A stretch of DNA of 32,216 nt from Gryganskiella cystojenkinii (GCA_015852425.1 JAAAIG010000410.1:271-32486); one strand, 5' to 3'. Numbered from the stretch's first letter, positions 21,501-30,911 are shown. Numbers and translations: made by a program. The notes: generated from the letters alone by a model not told the origin.

Positions 21501-24500
21501 ATGGCTGATTGACTAATCAAAATTGCCTGCTTATTTCATCTCCTATCTACGCTAGCCGGAATCACACCGTATTTTGACTCCTTACCTGCATCAAATGTCA
21601 CCGTGCTGCACTCGGATGTCTTGATCTGCCGCACGCCTCCTCGAGTACAGCCGACTGTTGTTTCTGTGGGATTCCAATCAAAATCTGCCCCGGTAGGCAG
21701 GACCGCTCCCGACACAAAATTTTCGTACGCCGATAAGCGGGGTCTTCAGCTTGCTGAACTGGTAGCCGAGATCTTGGTCATGGGTCGCGATGATTACGAT
21801 GATGGCGCAAATCGATCAGGGAGCGGTTACACATCATCTGATGCCGGTGGCAAGGTGGAGCAACGCCTTGGCGGTCTGGGTGATATGCGATCCAGAGCCA
21901 CAAGAGTGGTTCGCAGAGGAAGCATGCGACGTGACTCTTCGGATGTGTCGTTGTCGTCGCGTCCGGGTCTTAGTCAACCCAGACTCAAGCCAGCAGTCTC
22001 AAGTCCACGGCGCATGTCGAGCCATAGCCCCCTATCACATGAGCAGAGTTTGGAGGATGATGAGGAGCTGGAACATCTTGTGGCAGAGATGATGTCTCTG
22101 AGCGTGACGCAATCGGTATCTCCAACAACTCAATCATGCAAAGCGTTGGAGTCTGCGATTTTGAGCACCATCAAGAATGCAGATGATTTGCAACACATTT
22201 CATTGCAGAATGATCAGCGCCACACGATGTTGCACTTGGCCGTAGTACTCGAGATGAACCAGCTGGTCCAGTATCTTCTCAAAGAGCGCATCGAGATCAA
22301 CTCGCCGGACTGGAATGGCTTCACAGGTAAAGGCACAGTGAATTTTGGGATTGCACTAGATGGATATCCCACGAAATTGTCAACTAATTTTGCCTTTGAA
22401 TGACCTTCATCACAATACTAGCATTGCATTATGCTGCCTGGACGAATCAACAGGCACTGTTCGAGATGTTGGAAAGTCATGGAGCTTCTGGCGAGATCCC
22501 CAACTGCCATCGAGCACTTCCTCGACACCTTTTCGTGGATAGCCCAGAGGTTGCGTCCGAGTTTGTATGCATGTATCACCCGACCTCTGAACGAGCCTTG
22601 GAGATTTTGCGTTCTGCCCCTCGGTCTGCTGCTTCCCATGATGGCTATGGAGGCAACACCAACTCTAGTAACTTGAAGGATGACATACTCGAGGCGTATA
22701 GTCGTGCAAAGAAGGCGAGAGGATCTAGCGGAAATATTTATGTGAGGTCCACATCGGGAGATAGTGCCCCCAGGGCGCAGGCGCCAGTCGACCTTCACAG
22801 GGACTCTTCTCAGGCACATCACGATCATCCACCGTCCATGGTGTCATCCCCGCCACAGCAACACCACGGACAGTCCCCGACACATCACGTCCGTGCTCGT
22901 CAAGTGTCACAGAGTATGCATGCACCAATGCAGCACCACGCTCCAGCACGCTCGCCGTCTCCCTTGCGAGAGTCTTTCGGATCGCAATATCCTCAACCTG
23001 GAAATAACGAAAATGGAGTGCAATCTGGACCAAGGAGATATCTACGCCCAATGGACGTGCCTCCTTCGCGTTCCGGCTCCCTTCCTTCCATTCGACTCGA
23101 GCCGGATCATCATCGCCATCAGGGCCACCATCCTGCACCCCCTGCTTCTTACCATAACAGCTCCTACCATCACCATCCCCCGCCTCACTCACCCACGTCT
23201 TCGCCAGGGTCCGCAATGGCAACATCCCCCACATCTCGTCAGCAGTCAACATCATCCCATGGTCGTTATCCGACTTCCCCTTCATCGTATGATCATGGCC
23301 ATTATGAGGGCTCTCAGCGCGGCGGTGAGCGTCGATCTGATAGAATGTTACCATCCTTTGGCTTGAACCTTCCTGTGCCTTATCCTTATCAGGACAGCGG
23401 TGCTCAACAACGCGGCCATAGCCCGAACTCTCAGGGACCTTCGGGATCCGAATCAGCTCCAGGTGGGCCGACGGCCCAGGGAACTCACATATCTAGCGGT
23501 CAAAAGCGTACCGGGTCTTATCGTGGGCCAGCGCATGAAGGTCCAGCGGCCAAGTCTGCGAGGACGTACGAGATGCTCAAGGGCGACCGTCAGGATTACG
23601 ATATGCAAGGACCAGCACTTCCGATTGATCGGCAGCGATCAGGCCAGTTCTCGAGCCGAATGGATTACTTGGAACCACAAACCTTCAACATGGAAGGTGA
23701 AAATGGTGATCACTCCAGCAAGGACACTGATGAACACGGAAAAGGAGGTCGCCGAGCTAGCCAAGCAAGTCACACCTGCCCACACCCAAATTGCAACAAG
23801 AGCTTTACCCGTCCCTTCAACCTGAGGGCACATATGAGGGTCCATACTGCAGAGCGCCCTTACAAGTGCGATACATGTGCATTGGCCTTTTCCCGACTTC
23901 ACGATCGTAACCGACATGCAAAGTTGCACACTGGCATCAAGCCCTTTGAGTGTCAGTACTGCCACCATCAGTTCATTCGACCTGACGCATTACGTCGTCA
24001 TTTGGGTCGTGGCGGTGGATCCGGATGTGGTCAAAAGGGTTCAGCATCCTCGACTTCTTCATCCATGTCTGCCATGGATGGACAGCAACAACCACCAAGG
24101 ACGGATTCTCAGCCTGGTGAGGGTGCATCAGCAGTGACAGCAGTCTCATCCAGCGTTCCATCAAGCCGAAGCAGCAGCGGTAGCAGTATGAAGAGCACGA
24201 CGAGCCTGAGCAGCGCTACCAGTGGTGGTCCCAGCATGGTGTCTGTGACAACCTCTGGATCGGGTGACTGGACGCGGCCTTTGAAGAGAACTCCTCAACC
24301 TGTCGAGGAGGAAGACGAAGGCGTTGACAAAGAAGACGCCCAAGGAGCGCCGCAGCGTCAGCGTCAGGAGTCAGGGTTAGTCGCCACAGAACTGAGAAGC
24401 CGATTTGAATCTCCTTCTGGCATGGAGGAAGAAGAAAACGAGATGAGGCCAGAGTCGCTCTCTTCAGGTCACCATGGAGGAGATACCGAAGTTTTGCAGC

Positions 24501-24682
24501 CCAAGCCAACAATGTCACGACCGAGCTCAGAACAAGAGAAATCCGAGACGAAATTGTCGGAAGGCGATGACACAGCAACAGCCAAGGCTAAAGCGGCAAC
24601 AGGGACGAATGCGGTAGTTGAGATGCGATCTTCTAGTCCACTGTCAGAGATGGCGATGGAGGAAGTTGTCCAAAGTTCGTAG
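18577..24682 (+). CDS. Transcription factor fusing Spt23/Mga2-like (IPT/TIG, ankyrin) and Crz1-like C2H2 zinc fingers
   Basis: Likely nuclear DNA-binding regulator. The exons are 18577-18702, 19191-19534, 19964-20360, 20449-20657, 20778-21454, 21556-22326 and 22422-24682, summing to 4785 nt (1594 residues) with consistent phases. Residues 170-392 resemble the Spt23/Mga2 N-terminal region (CPECCHK, then RYFFKFSLMQYIGGKKIHVG and ILFTGNHK). An IPT/TIG domain follows at 559-646 (IIPDSGDMLGGTEVTVFGSG), then ankyrin repeats at about 779-884. A His/Pro/Ser-rich linker leads to three zinc fingers at 1294-1377: FTRPFNLRAHMRVH, then FSRLHDRNRHAKLH, then FIRPDALRRHL with a final Cys ligand. The last finger being CCHC, with the phrase RPDALRRH, is a Crz1 hallmark. 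PSIRLE (1063-1068) fits the calcineurin motif PxIxIT, and LPVP (1158-1161) fits LxVP. No C-terminal membrane anchor is visible. Introns 1 and 2 are long (488 and 429 nt), so a small extra exon there cannot be excluded. Confidence 0.88.
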
Positions 24683-27007
24683 TCCCATCATGTAATCTAT
24701 CTAATGACCACAATACAAACCACAATACAACAAAAAAAAATGAACATGCACTTTTTTACACCTCTTCACGAACAGTCGCCTGTCTGTTGCGTCTTTTTAT
24801 TTCCAAGATTTTAAAATTCACATATGTTCTCAATTCTTTTTAGTCTGCTACTTTGACTTCACCCCTCCCCCTTGTCAATTCCAGCAACTGACAGCGATTT
24901 TCAACATGGTGAATACAAAGGAACGTCGAGCCCAAGCGTGCCTGCAATAGTCGACCCAAACCAGAGTCGCGTTGAGTCTCGATGACGCTTATCAGTCCAG
25001 GATGTATGGCAAGGCCGTCAATGTTGAACAAACGTTCTAAATTTCCAGGCTAAAATTTTTGCTTTTTATTTTTGATAACGAAAGACTCAAGAAGGGCAAC
25101 GGAAAGGAAATGGCGACGAGCGGCAATATTTACTCTCAGGAACAACAAACGTTCAAATCACCCGAGAAGGTGTTTGAATGGTCGCTCAAGGCAGTACGAC
25201 TCGGCATCCTTGTCGTTCTGAACGAGATTGATACTGTTACCTCGAAGGTTGGGGCACGAACCGAAACTTCAAGAGAACCATGGAATGGTTCACGGCCATC
25301 GTAAACAATGGATATGCGGATGTCCGCAGTGCCCTCGCACTGTCGTACATTAACGGACTTGGTGGCACTGTCAACATGGAGATGGTCATTTTGGATGGCT
25401 CAATAAAAATGCTGAACTTGGTTCTGGTAACGAGTCATTTATAACCTGTACACCTGGCAATGATGTACAGAAGAGGCGATTTTGCACTGAAGGCACGGTA
25501 AGAAGAAATTTACCATGTACGATAACACACTGTGATCATTCACATGGAAGCCGCCTGCGATCTGGGTGTCTGTTATCTGAAGGGCGAAAACGGTAGATCC
25601 AAGAAACTTGTCAAAGTCCGAGAGTTCTTTGCCCGAGCTCTTTGTCCAAACCCATAATAACGCCAACGTGGCCGAAGACTGCATTAACTTGGCCACAAGG
25701 ACTATGAAATGATGTTACAGAGAGTCCCGACAATAACGTCAAGCATGCTTACCAATGATGCACTAGGTCCAAAGATCTGAAAACGGCATCAATCATCGGC
25801 ATGACTCACTGCTTAATATGCGTGTCCTCGTTTCAAAACAGTTGTGTCCTACTCTACCACAAAGAAAGGTCATTCCTTGCTTGACGCCACAGTTGGCTCG
25901 GTATTGACAAGTTGATCCACGATGCCGTCCGCTTCGTCTTCGAAAACAGAGCCAAACGCCCTCCAACGCAGCAATTAGCAGATCATTATTACAGTCATAA
26001 AAAAATACTCGCTGTGTTGGTTCAAGAACTTACAAAAGGACGTGTGTCTCATGCAACACGTTCTTATAGGGAATGTTTGTGTGGCATACAATCATTAGTT
26101 TCGCAGACGCATCCAGACCATTGACGTACCAGCTCTCGCCATATAGTTGCATGACGGTCCTCCTGGTTCACATTGCTCTTTCCCTCAAGAGGATATGTTA
26201 GCCCGAATGATGACCTCAAATTTGACTTGTGTGAGTAGTCAACATCGCTTGGATCAGAAGGGATAAGGGTACCATTGGCAATGAAAGAATCGTTCTCGTT
26301 CAACTGTGGGTCGGATCTTATTCCATATGAGTTTTCAATGTGCTTTTACCATGTAGGATTTTCTTAAAAACTTGACCAACACCGCGATACCAGCTTGTGT
26401 TTTAAATAGGCACATGCTTGCACCCCCGAGTTGTGCAGCTGTAACTCCTCAAGTACGTTCTAAACCGTTGTGCTTTCGGCAGCGATATCAGTAAAAATGT
26501 TTGCAATCATCGCCCATGGACATCTCTGAGATTCTTCAGGACCTGAGCCTATCGCAAATAGCAAGCCTGGTCCGGGAGTGTCTAGTTGTCGCATACAAGG
26601 AAGAATCTTGCGGTTCGTCGTCAAAGTCCTCTTCTTCATGTATCCACCATCGACAAGCACGCTGGAGTCCGAGCATATCTCGTCGTATTTCTCAAGGCTA
26701 TCCGTGATATGCAAACTGACCACGTTTATGTCATACGCCTAAATCCAGCTGCAGTTCGGCAGCGCTTGGAATTTCCTTCTACACAGATATAACTACCGTG
26801 TAAACGAACGCATATTAGAAGTAGGCGGTGTATGATGCAGTGTGGTTAATATTTTTGCTGTGTGAACGCTGCCACTAAGTAAGAGCAGGCGACACTGTGT
26901 GACTCGCGCGAACATTATGGAAAAGAAAAATGTTCTGAAATAGGGGTATGGAGCAAATGCTCTACGATAAGAGTGAGGCAGCGGTTACAGTGAGCGAATC
27001 AAGGCGG
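24683..27007. other. Gene-poor accessory spacer with decayed fragments
   Basis: No intact gene was found. Besides the Sel1-like pseudogene listed separately, a 63-codon minus-strand frame (24840-25031, with LGRLLQARLGSTFLC) and another of 79 codons (26064-26303) look like broken pieces of unrelated genes. I cannot name either. From 26460 to 27000 only scattered short frames occur. Confidence 0.6.
25080..25730 (+). pseudogene. Decayed Sel1-like repeat protein gene
   Basis: Sel1 repeats are TPR-like helical pairs that serve as protein-binding scaffolds. Recognisable pieces occur in order but in different frames. FKSPEKVFEWSLKAVRLG lies at about 25150-25205. MEWFTAIVNNGYADVRSALA and then SYINGLGG lie from 25280 in another frame. 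AACDLGVCYLKG lies near 25550, and NNANVAEDCINLAT near 25655-25695. Repeated features are the A-L-G spacing and the YxNGxGG turn of Sel1 motifs. Stops and frame changes between these pieces (for example between 25205 and 25280) show it is broken. No promoter or start is evident. Sel1-rich families are large in Mortierella-type fungi as far as I recall, so this may be a dead member of one. Confidence 0.6.
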
Positions 27008-27192
27008 ATTTCCGTTGAATAGGTCGTGGGATTGAGGGCGATTGGCGATTGAAGGGCAACGTGATGGATTGATGACAGGGGTGAAATGATGGTGCCGCAA
27101 AAGGGCAAAGTCGCAATCGCCTTTTATTTCCTCTGTCACGGCAAAAAGAAAAAGGATTGTGACTCGTTTCTCTCACTCGGTCTTTGCCTTCT
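27008..27192 (+). repeat. Duplicated upstream module, copy A1
   Basis: Promoter-like segment beginning ATTTCCGTTGAATAGGTCGT and ending near TTTCTCTCACTCG. It recurs with small changes at 28073-28225 (copy A2), and in each case lies upstream of a different reading frame. The copies differ in the middle, where A1 carries extra bases and A-rich runs. Confidence 0.8.
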
Positions 27193-27220
27193 TTTTTATT
27201 GTCATCTTTTTCCAACATCA

Positions 27221-27302
27221 ATTGCCTTTTCCAACATCACCATTGCCTTTTCCAACATCACCATTGCCTTTTTCAACATCACCATTGCCTTTGCCAACAA
27301 AC
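27221..27302 (+). repeat. Four 21-bp tandem repeats abutting a start codon
   Basis: Unit ATTGCCTTTTCCAACATCAC plus C, repeated almost perfectly four times. The last unit diverges to end directly at the ATG at 27303. In the same frame as the following gene each unit would read as a heptad of the type PFPTSPL, so the repeat length keeps the frame. Confidence 0.9.
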
Positions 27303-27653
27303 ATGGATTTGTCTGATAAATTGGTTATATTTTGCAAGGTAGAAATACCGACAGATGTTAAAGCAAAAATAGATGAATTAACAGGAGATATAGGTGCCAA
27401 ACCAGAGTACATTTCTGAGGACGAAACAGATGAGCAATATAAACAGATAGTATCTAATACGCCTAATGCTCTGTATGTATTCGTGGTATACGATGGACAG
27501 GAAGACTTGTTATGTCTTAGTTACAAGCATGAAGGATCTTTTCGTATAACTGTAGATAGCGTACGAGTCTTGATATTGGATATAAGTTTGGGCTACAGAT
27601 CTTTTACGGAATATTTGGAATACGCAAAAGCTGGATGCGTAAGTCTCGAATAA
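27303..27653 (+). CDS. Uncharacterised 116-aa protein, A/T-rich codon use
   Basis: Begins MDLSDKLVIFCKVEIP and ends at TAA 27651-27653. It is acidic, not low-complexity, and has alternating strands and helices (VIFCKVEIP, then ALYVFVVYDGQ, then SVRVLILDISLG), so it looks like a small folded domain. I do not recognise the family. Third positions are mostly A or T, unlike the C-rich codons of XPO4 or the fusion factor, which suggests a foreign or recent origin. The reading frame stays open upstream to 27159 through a hydrophobic stretch (VFAFFFIVIFF) and the heptad repeats, but only with a non-ATG start. The ATG at 27303 is the likelier start. It sits between copies A1 and B1 of a duplicated module. 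Confidence 0.55.
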   Translation: MDLSDKLVIFCKVEIPTDVKAKIDELTGDIGAKPEYISEDETDEQYKQIVSNTPNALYVFVVYDGQEDLLCLSYKHEGSFRITVDSVRVLILDISLGYRSFTEYLEYAKAGCVSLE

Positions 27654-27689
27654 GATCGCCATCCGATTTTTAAAAAACCCCCTCGTTGC

Positions 27690-27929
27690 CTTTGCCATCG
27701 CTCGCACGCTCTTTTACATCACATTTGCCACGATACCCTTTTCTTTTTCCTTTCAATCTTTCTTTTTTTTCCAATATCGAGACACCAAACCGGACCAGTA
27801 GTGATCATTCCGTTCTCTGAAGGCCACATCGAGGACCGCGTCAGTCGGTTTGTGCGAGACTCAGAGGTACACAAACCGGCGGACGAGGGGCCTGTCTGGA
27901 GTGTTGGAGACTACATTGTAACAAGATAA
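27690..27929 (+). repeat. Duplicated upstream-and-leader module, copy B1
   Basis: Resembles 28286-28540 (copy B2) from TTTGCCATCGCT through the pyrimidine-rich leader into about 40 codons of reading frame. Identity is high in the coding part and lower in the leader, where B2 has extra bases. Confidence 0.85.
27801..27929 (+). pseudogene. Truncated copy of the 500-aa protein N-terminus
   Basis: Reads VIIPFSEGHIEDRVSRFVRD and onward for 42 codons to TAA at 27927-27929. It corresponds to the first residues of the protein at 28426-29928, but GTG replaces the start ATG and the frame stops where the intact copy continues. The most likely reading is a dead fragment left by a partial tandem duplication. 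Alternatively, it could be one of several shared leader exons. Confidence 0.75.
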
Positions 27930-28072
27930 GGTCTAGACTATTAGAGCAACGCACTACTTCAGATTAATACTTAATAAGCACTTATGGTACTTTCCCGCCT
28001 GCAACAGATATACTTAGTTATCGCGTAGCTTACTCTTCTTTCAACTGCCCTGTGTTCTTACACGGCTAAAGA

Positions 28073-28225
28073 ATTTCCGTTGAATAGGTCGTGAGATTGA
28101 GGGCGATTGACGATTGAGCAGGGGTGAAATGATGAGCGGCGAAGTCGTTTTCTTCCATGGCAATTAGAAAACGAATGTTGGGACATAAGGATGGTGACTG
28201 GTTTCTCTCACTCGACTTTTGCCAT
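28073..28225 (+). repeat. Duplicated upstream module, copy A2
   Basis: Second copy of the A module, beginning ATTTCCGTTGAATAGGTCGT and ending at TTTCTCTCACTCG. It lies about 1065 bp after A1 and about 200 bp before the start of the 500-aa frame. Confidence 0.8.
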
Positions 28226-28285
28226 CGTTTTTTTACGCCATCGTTTTTTTTATGCGCCGCCATCGTTTTCAAACATCACCTTTGA

Positions 28286-28540
28286 CTTTGCCATCGCTTC
28301 CGCGCTCTTTTTCATCACATTTGCCACGATACCCCTCTTCCCTCAGCCTAATCTCTTTCTTTTCCTTTCAAGTTTTCTTTTTTTGCCAATACCTGGACAC
28401 CAAACCGGGCCAGTACACTAAAGCCATGATCATCCCGTTCTCCGAAAACCAGATCGAGGACCACGTCAGTCGGTTTGTGCGAGACTCAGAGGTACACAAA
28501 CCGGCGGACGGAGGGCCCACCAGGAGTGTTGGAGACTGCT
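28286..28540 (+). repeat. Duplicated upstream-and-leader module, copy B2
   Basis: Second copy of the B module; it contains the start and first codons of the intact 500-aa frame. Unlike copy 1, no 116-codon frame lies between A2 and B2, so the two tandem units differ by the presence of that gene and its 21-bp repeats. Confidence 0.85.
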
Positions 28541-29928
28541 CGGGCAAGCCAAAGTCGATCCCATTTGAGATTTCTATGGAACGTATGGCCTTTCTCCCTC
28601 TGGAAGTACTCCAAGAGAAAGTATCCTACACCAATGGATATGTCTGTTGTGTCTTGGGTATGGACCTATCCTTACCACATATTCGCCAATGCATGTTCTG
28701 GAGTGGCGGACCTGGTAGAGCTTTATCCGAGATCCTCTCCCGTGGCGGTGACCTCAGAGCACTACTTACAATTAAGGACCATGTACCCTCCGATATAGCC
28801 ATTGCAAAGACTGTGGAGGCTGGGAACAAGAGGATGTTGGCAAGAGTCTTAGCTGTATGGGAAACTAGAGAGTCAGACATGGGAAAACACATGGCATTCA
28901 GGGATAACTTCCATGATGCTGTGGACATGATCCATGGAGTAGACTATGGAGATGGTATATACGATGATGACCTTGTACGTGAGGCCAATGCATACTATCT
29001 TCGAATGGGCAGAGAAGACATGATAGATGAGAGTATCTATGACCCATACGGAGTATACGTGGAGGGTTCCATGGACATAACCCCAAAAGTCTATGGAAGA
29101 ATCATGTATGGCTCATGTACAAGGACAAAGATGGATGGCTCGTGTACAAGGACAAAGATCCTTGTTGCATCCAAGATGGGTAGTTTAAAAGACGTACTTA
29201 GGGCCATAGATGAAGAGGATGAAGGTCCTTGTAGTATGGCATGTTTCGCGATTAGATCCTGCCCTCCAAAGGATGCTCTCAAGATCTATGACCGATACAG
29301 CAGCAGCGGCCGTGGCGATCATGATCGTTACGATATGGCTCTTCTCGAGGCTTTCTCATCGTCTAGAGACCTTAGCTGCCTGCCCAAAGATCATCGTATG
29401 TATCTAATGATATGTGACCTTCTTTCCATGGATCCAAGCACACCGTGCTTGAATGCGTTGGAATGTTGCAACAAATACCGCATCTGGGACGAGAGTGGAA
29501 CGTTCATCCAAGGTGCCGTGGATGAGTACTTTAAAATTGGTGGCACTACGGAGATATTAGATGATTTCGTCTTCAGACACGATGACAACTGGAGATACAT
29601 GGAACCCTTGCAATTAACGAGACTTTTCCTCATGGGCAAGTTAGATAGGAGATGTATGAAGCATCTTGCCTTAACAAAAGACCTGGATGATGAGACTATC
29701 ATGGAAAGGGTATTCACAAGTTACAGGTTCAAGGACGTAGATGAATTCTTATGGTTCTATGGGAGGTTCCCAGGGACTCCAGTTATCACCAGAGGTACCA
29801 TCCCTGGAATAATAGCAGGTTGTATATCCTTCATGAGACCATACAGACCGTGGTACATAGAGTGTGGATCGACACAATGGGCCCTGCCACATATAGACGT
29901 ATATCTCTGCCTTGAATACTACTTTTAA
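28426..29928 (+). CDS. Uncharacterised 500-aa helical-repeat-like protein
   Basis: Single exon from ATG 28426 (context GCCATGATC) to TAA. I do not recognise the family. It is rich in Met, Asp, Arg and Tyr. It seems built of short helical pairs, for example ALLTIKDHVPSDIAIAKTVE, then AGNKRMLARVLAVWETRE, and later LQLTRLFLMGKLDRRCMKHL, which recall degenerate ankyrin-like units. There is no signal peptide, membrane span or catalytic motif. A 27-bp in-frame tandem duplication gives GSCTRTK twice (29108-29161). Many codons end in A or T and AGA/AGG carry most Arg, unlike the housekeeping genes nearby, so foreign origin (another fungus, bacterium or large DNA virus) is possible but unproven. The first 42 residues also occur in a truncated copy upstream, which suggests a multigene family with a shared 5' end. 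Confidence 0.65.
   Translation: MIIPFSENQIEDHVSRFVRDSEVHKPADGGPTRSVGDCSGKPKSIPFEISMERMAFLPLEVLQEKVSYTNGYVCCVLGMDLSLPHIRQCMFWSGGPGRALSEILSRGGDLRALLTIKDHVPSDIAIAKTVEAGNKRMLARVLAVWETRESDMGKHMAFRDNFHDAVDMIHGVDYGDGIYDDDLVREANAYYLRMGREDMIDESIYDPYGVYVEGSMDITPKVYGRIMYGSCTRTKMDGSCTRTKILVASKMGSLKDVLRAIDEEDEGPCSMACFAIRSCPPKDALKIYDRYSSSGRGDHDRYDMALLEAFSSSRDLSCLPKDHRMYLMICDLLSMDPSTPCLNALECCNKYRIWDESGTFIQGAVDEYFKIGGTTEILDDFVFRHDDNWRYMEPLQLTRLFLMGKLDRRCMKHLALTKDLDDETIMERVFTSYRFKDVDEFLWFYGRFPGTPVITRGTIPGIIAGCISFMRPYRPWYIECGSTQWALPHIDVYLCLEYYF
29108..29161 (+). repeat. 27-bp in-frame tandem duplication
   Basis: Two 27-nt units beginning ATGGCTC, differing at three positions, inside the 500-aa frame. They add nine residues (GSCTRTK plus two) without breaking the frame, and may be polymorphic between strains. 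Confidence 0.85.
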
Positions 29929-29955
29929 AAACTTGCATCTCGGACACGGGATATT

Positions 29956-29963
29956 TATAAAAG
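29956..29963 (+). promoter_or_regulatory. TATA-box candidate (TATAAAAG) without an intact gene
   Basis: A clear TATA match lies about 50 bp before an ATG at 30010, but that ATG opens only a very short frame. It may be the promoter of a gene that has decayed (see 30026-30229). Confidence 0.35.
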
Positions 29964-30025
29964 CTTGAGAAACCAAGTGTGTACATTACAGGTCTTCAAC
30001 AAAGACGACATGCATTCAACAGCCA

Positions 30026-30229
30026 TTGTACCGTGTTATTCGACACAACATTCGCCATGGCGCTGCCATAGGAGATGCTAAGAATGTCGTGATTTTCGAC
30101 GAATCTTGCTGCCACTGTCTCTCAGGAGCATTATGGAGTACCGGTGGTGGAGTACAGGTCAAGACGCGATCGAACAACGTGCAAGTACAATTTTTTTTGG
30201 TACTGTTCCGGAGACGACAGTCCTCTTGA
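30026..30229 (+). pseudogene. Possible DDE-transposase remnant
   Basis: A 67-codon frame contains NVVIFDESCCHCLSGALWST and then VQVKTRSNN. The pattern of hydrophobic strand, Asp-Glu, a variable His/Cys stretch, Trp, Gly and a basic segment resembles the second catalytic block of Tc1/IS630-type transposases. Beyond a T-run (30190-30197) another frame continues with SGDDSPLEVMKAICNW, which suggests a frameshift. No inverted repeats were seen. The resemblance is weak and rests on one motif. Confidence 0.3.
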
Positions 30230-30911
30230 AGTCATGAAAGCTATTTGTAACTGGAGCTCACAACAATTCTTGTTCGCGTATTGAACGTCGTTGCGGACGA
30301 TGACCAGCAACAAGCGCGCTTTCAATGGAACATAACGTGAAGCAGTCTCTTCCTATCAAATGCTTCTATCCGCGACGTACGAGGTTTGAGCAGAACGAAT
30401 ATGCGGGTATTACAGCAGCGTGGGGCTATGAATGGCCAATGGTACACTGCGCCGTAGGTAGGGTAGAAACGGGCAAAGAAGTCGAACTTTATTATAGAGA
30501 AAGAATCACGACAAAACATTGCTGGCAGCAATAACACAACAGCAAAGAAAGGGAAGGGAACACAAGGAATGGCAAAGTCATGGCGAAGTAACAGAAGCAC
30601 AGAGTTGGGAGCACCCAGCGAGGTATGTCGGTATTTCGTCTCTTGTCCCTCCATTTCATTCGCACCGCCATTTCGCCATCCAGACAGTTACATTCTCAAT
30701 TCTTCTCCTCAATCGATTGCGTACCACCCTTCGTCACTTGTCCTGTCAACGTTCCTTTGTTTTTGTAATCCGCACCACGACGTAGTAAGTAAGTGACATG
30801 GCTTTAATATTGAAGACAACAACAACTAAGTTGCATGCGCTTACGATTCGTTTTCTATGACCCCTGACGTCTATTTTCTCTTGAGGACTCGGCAGGTCAC
30901 TCCACAGGCCG

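Noticed and set aside
22725..23366. Long frames on both strands in the fusion linker (209 and 200 codons)
   Set aside because: They overlap the His/Pro/Ser-rich coding exon and show no domain; shadows of biased codon use.
18577..24682. CAMTA-type factor (TIG plus ankyrin)
   Set aside because: No CG-1 domain at the N-terminus and no IQ motifs; the N-terminal region fits Spt23/Mga2 better, and CAMTA lacks C2H2 fingers.
27086..27412. Other-frame and antisense frames over the 21-bp repeats
   Set aside because: They are repeat translations (GKGNGDV and ITIAFSN units) and stop at once outside the repeat.
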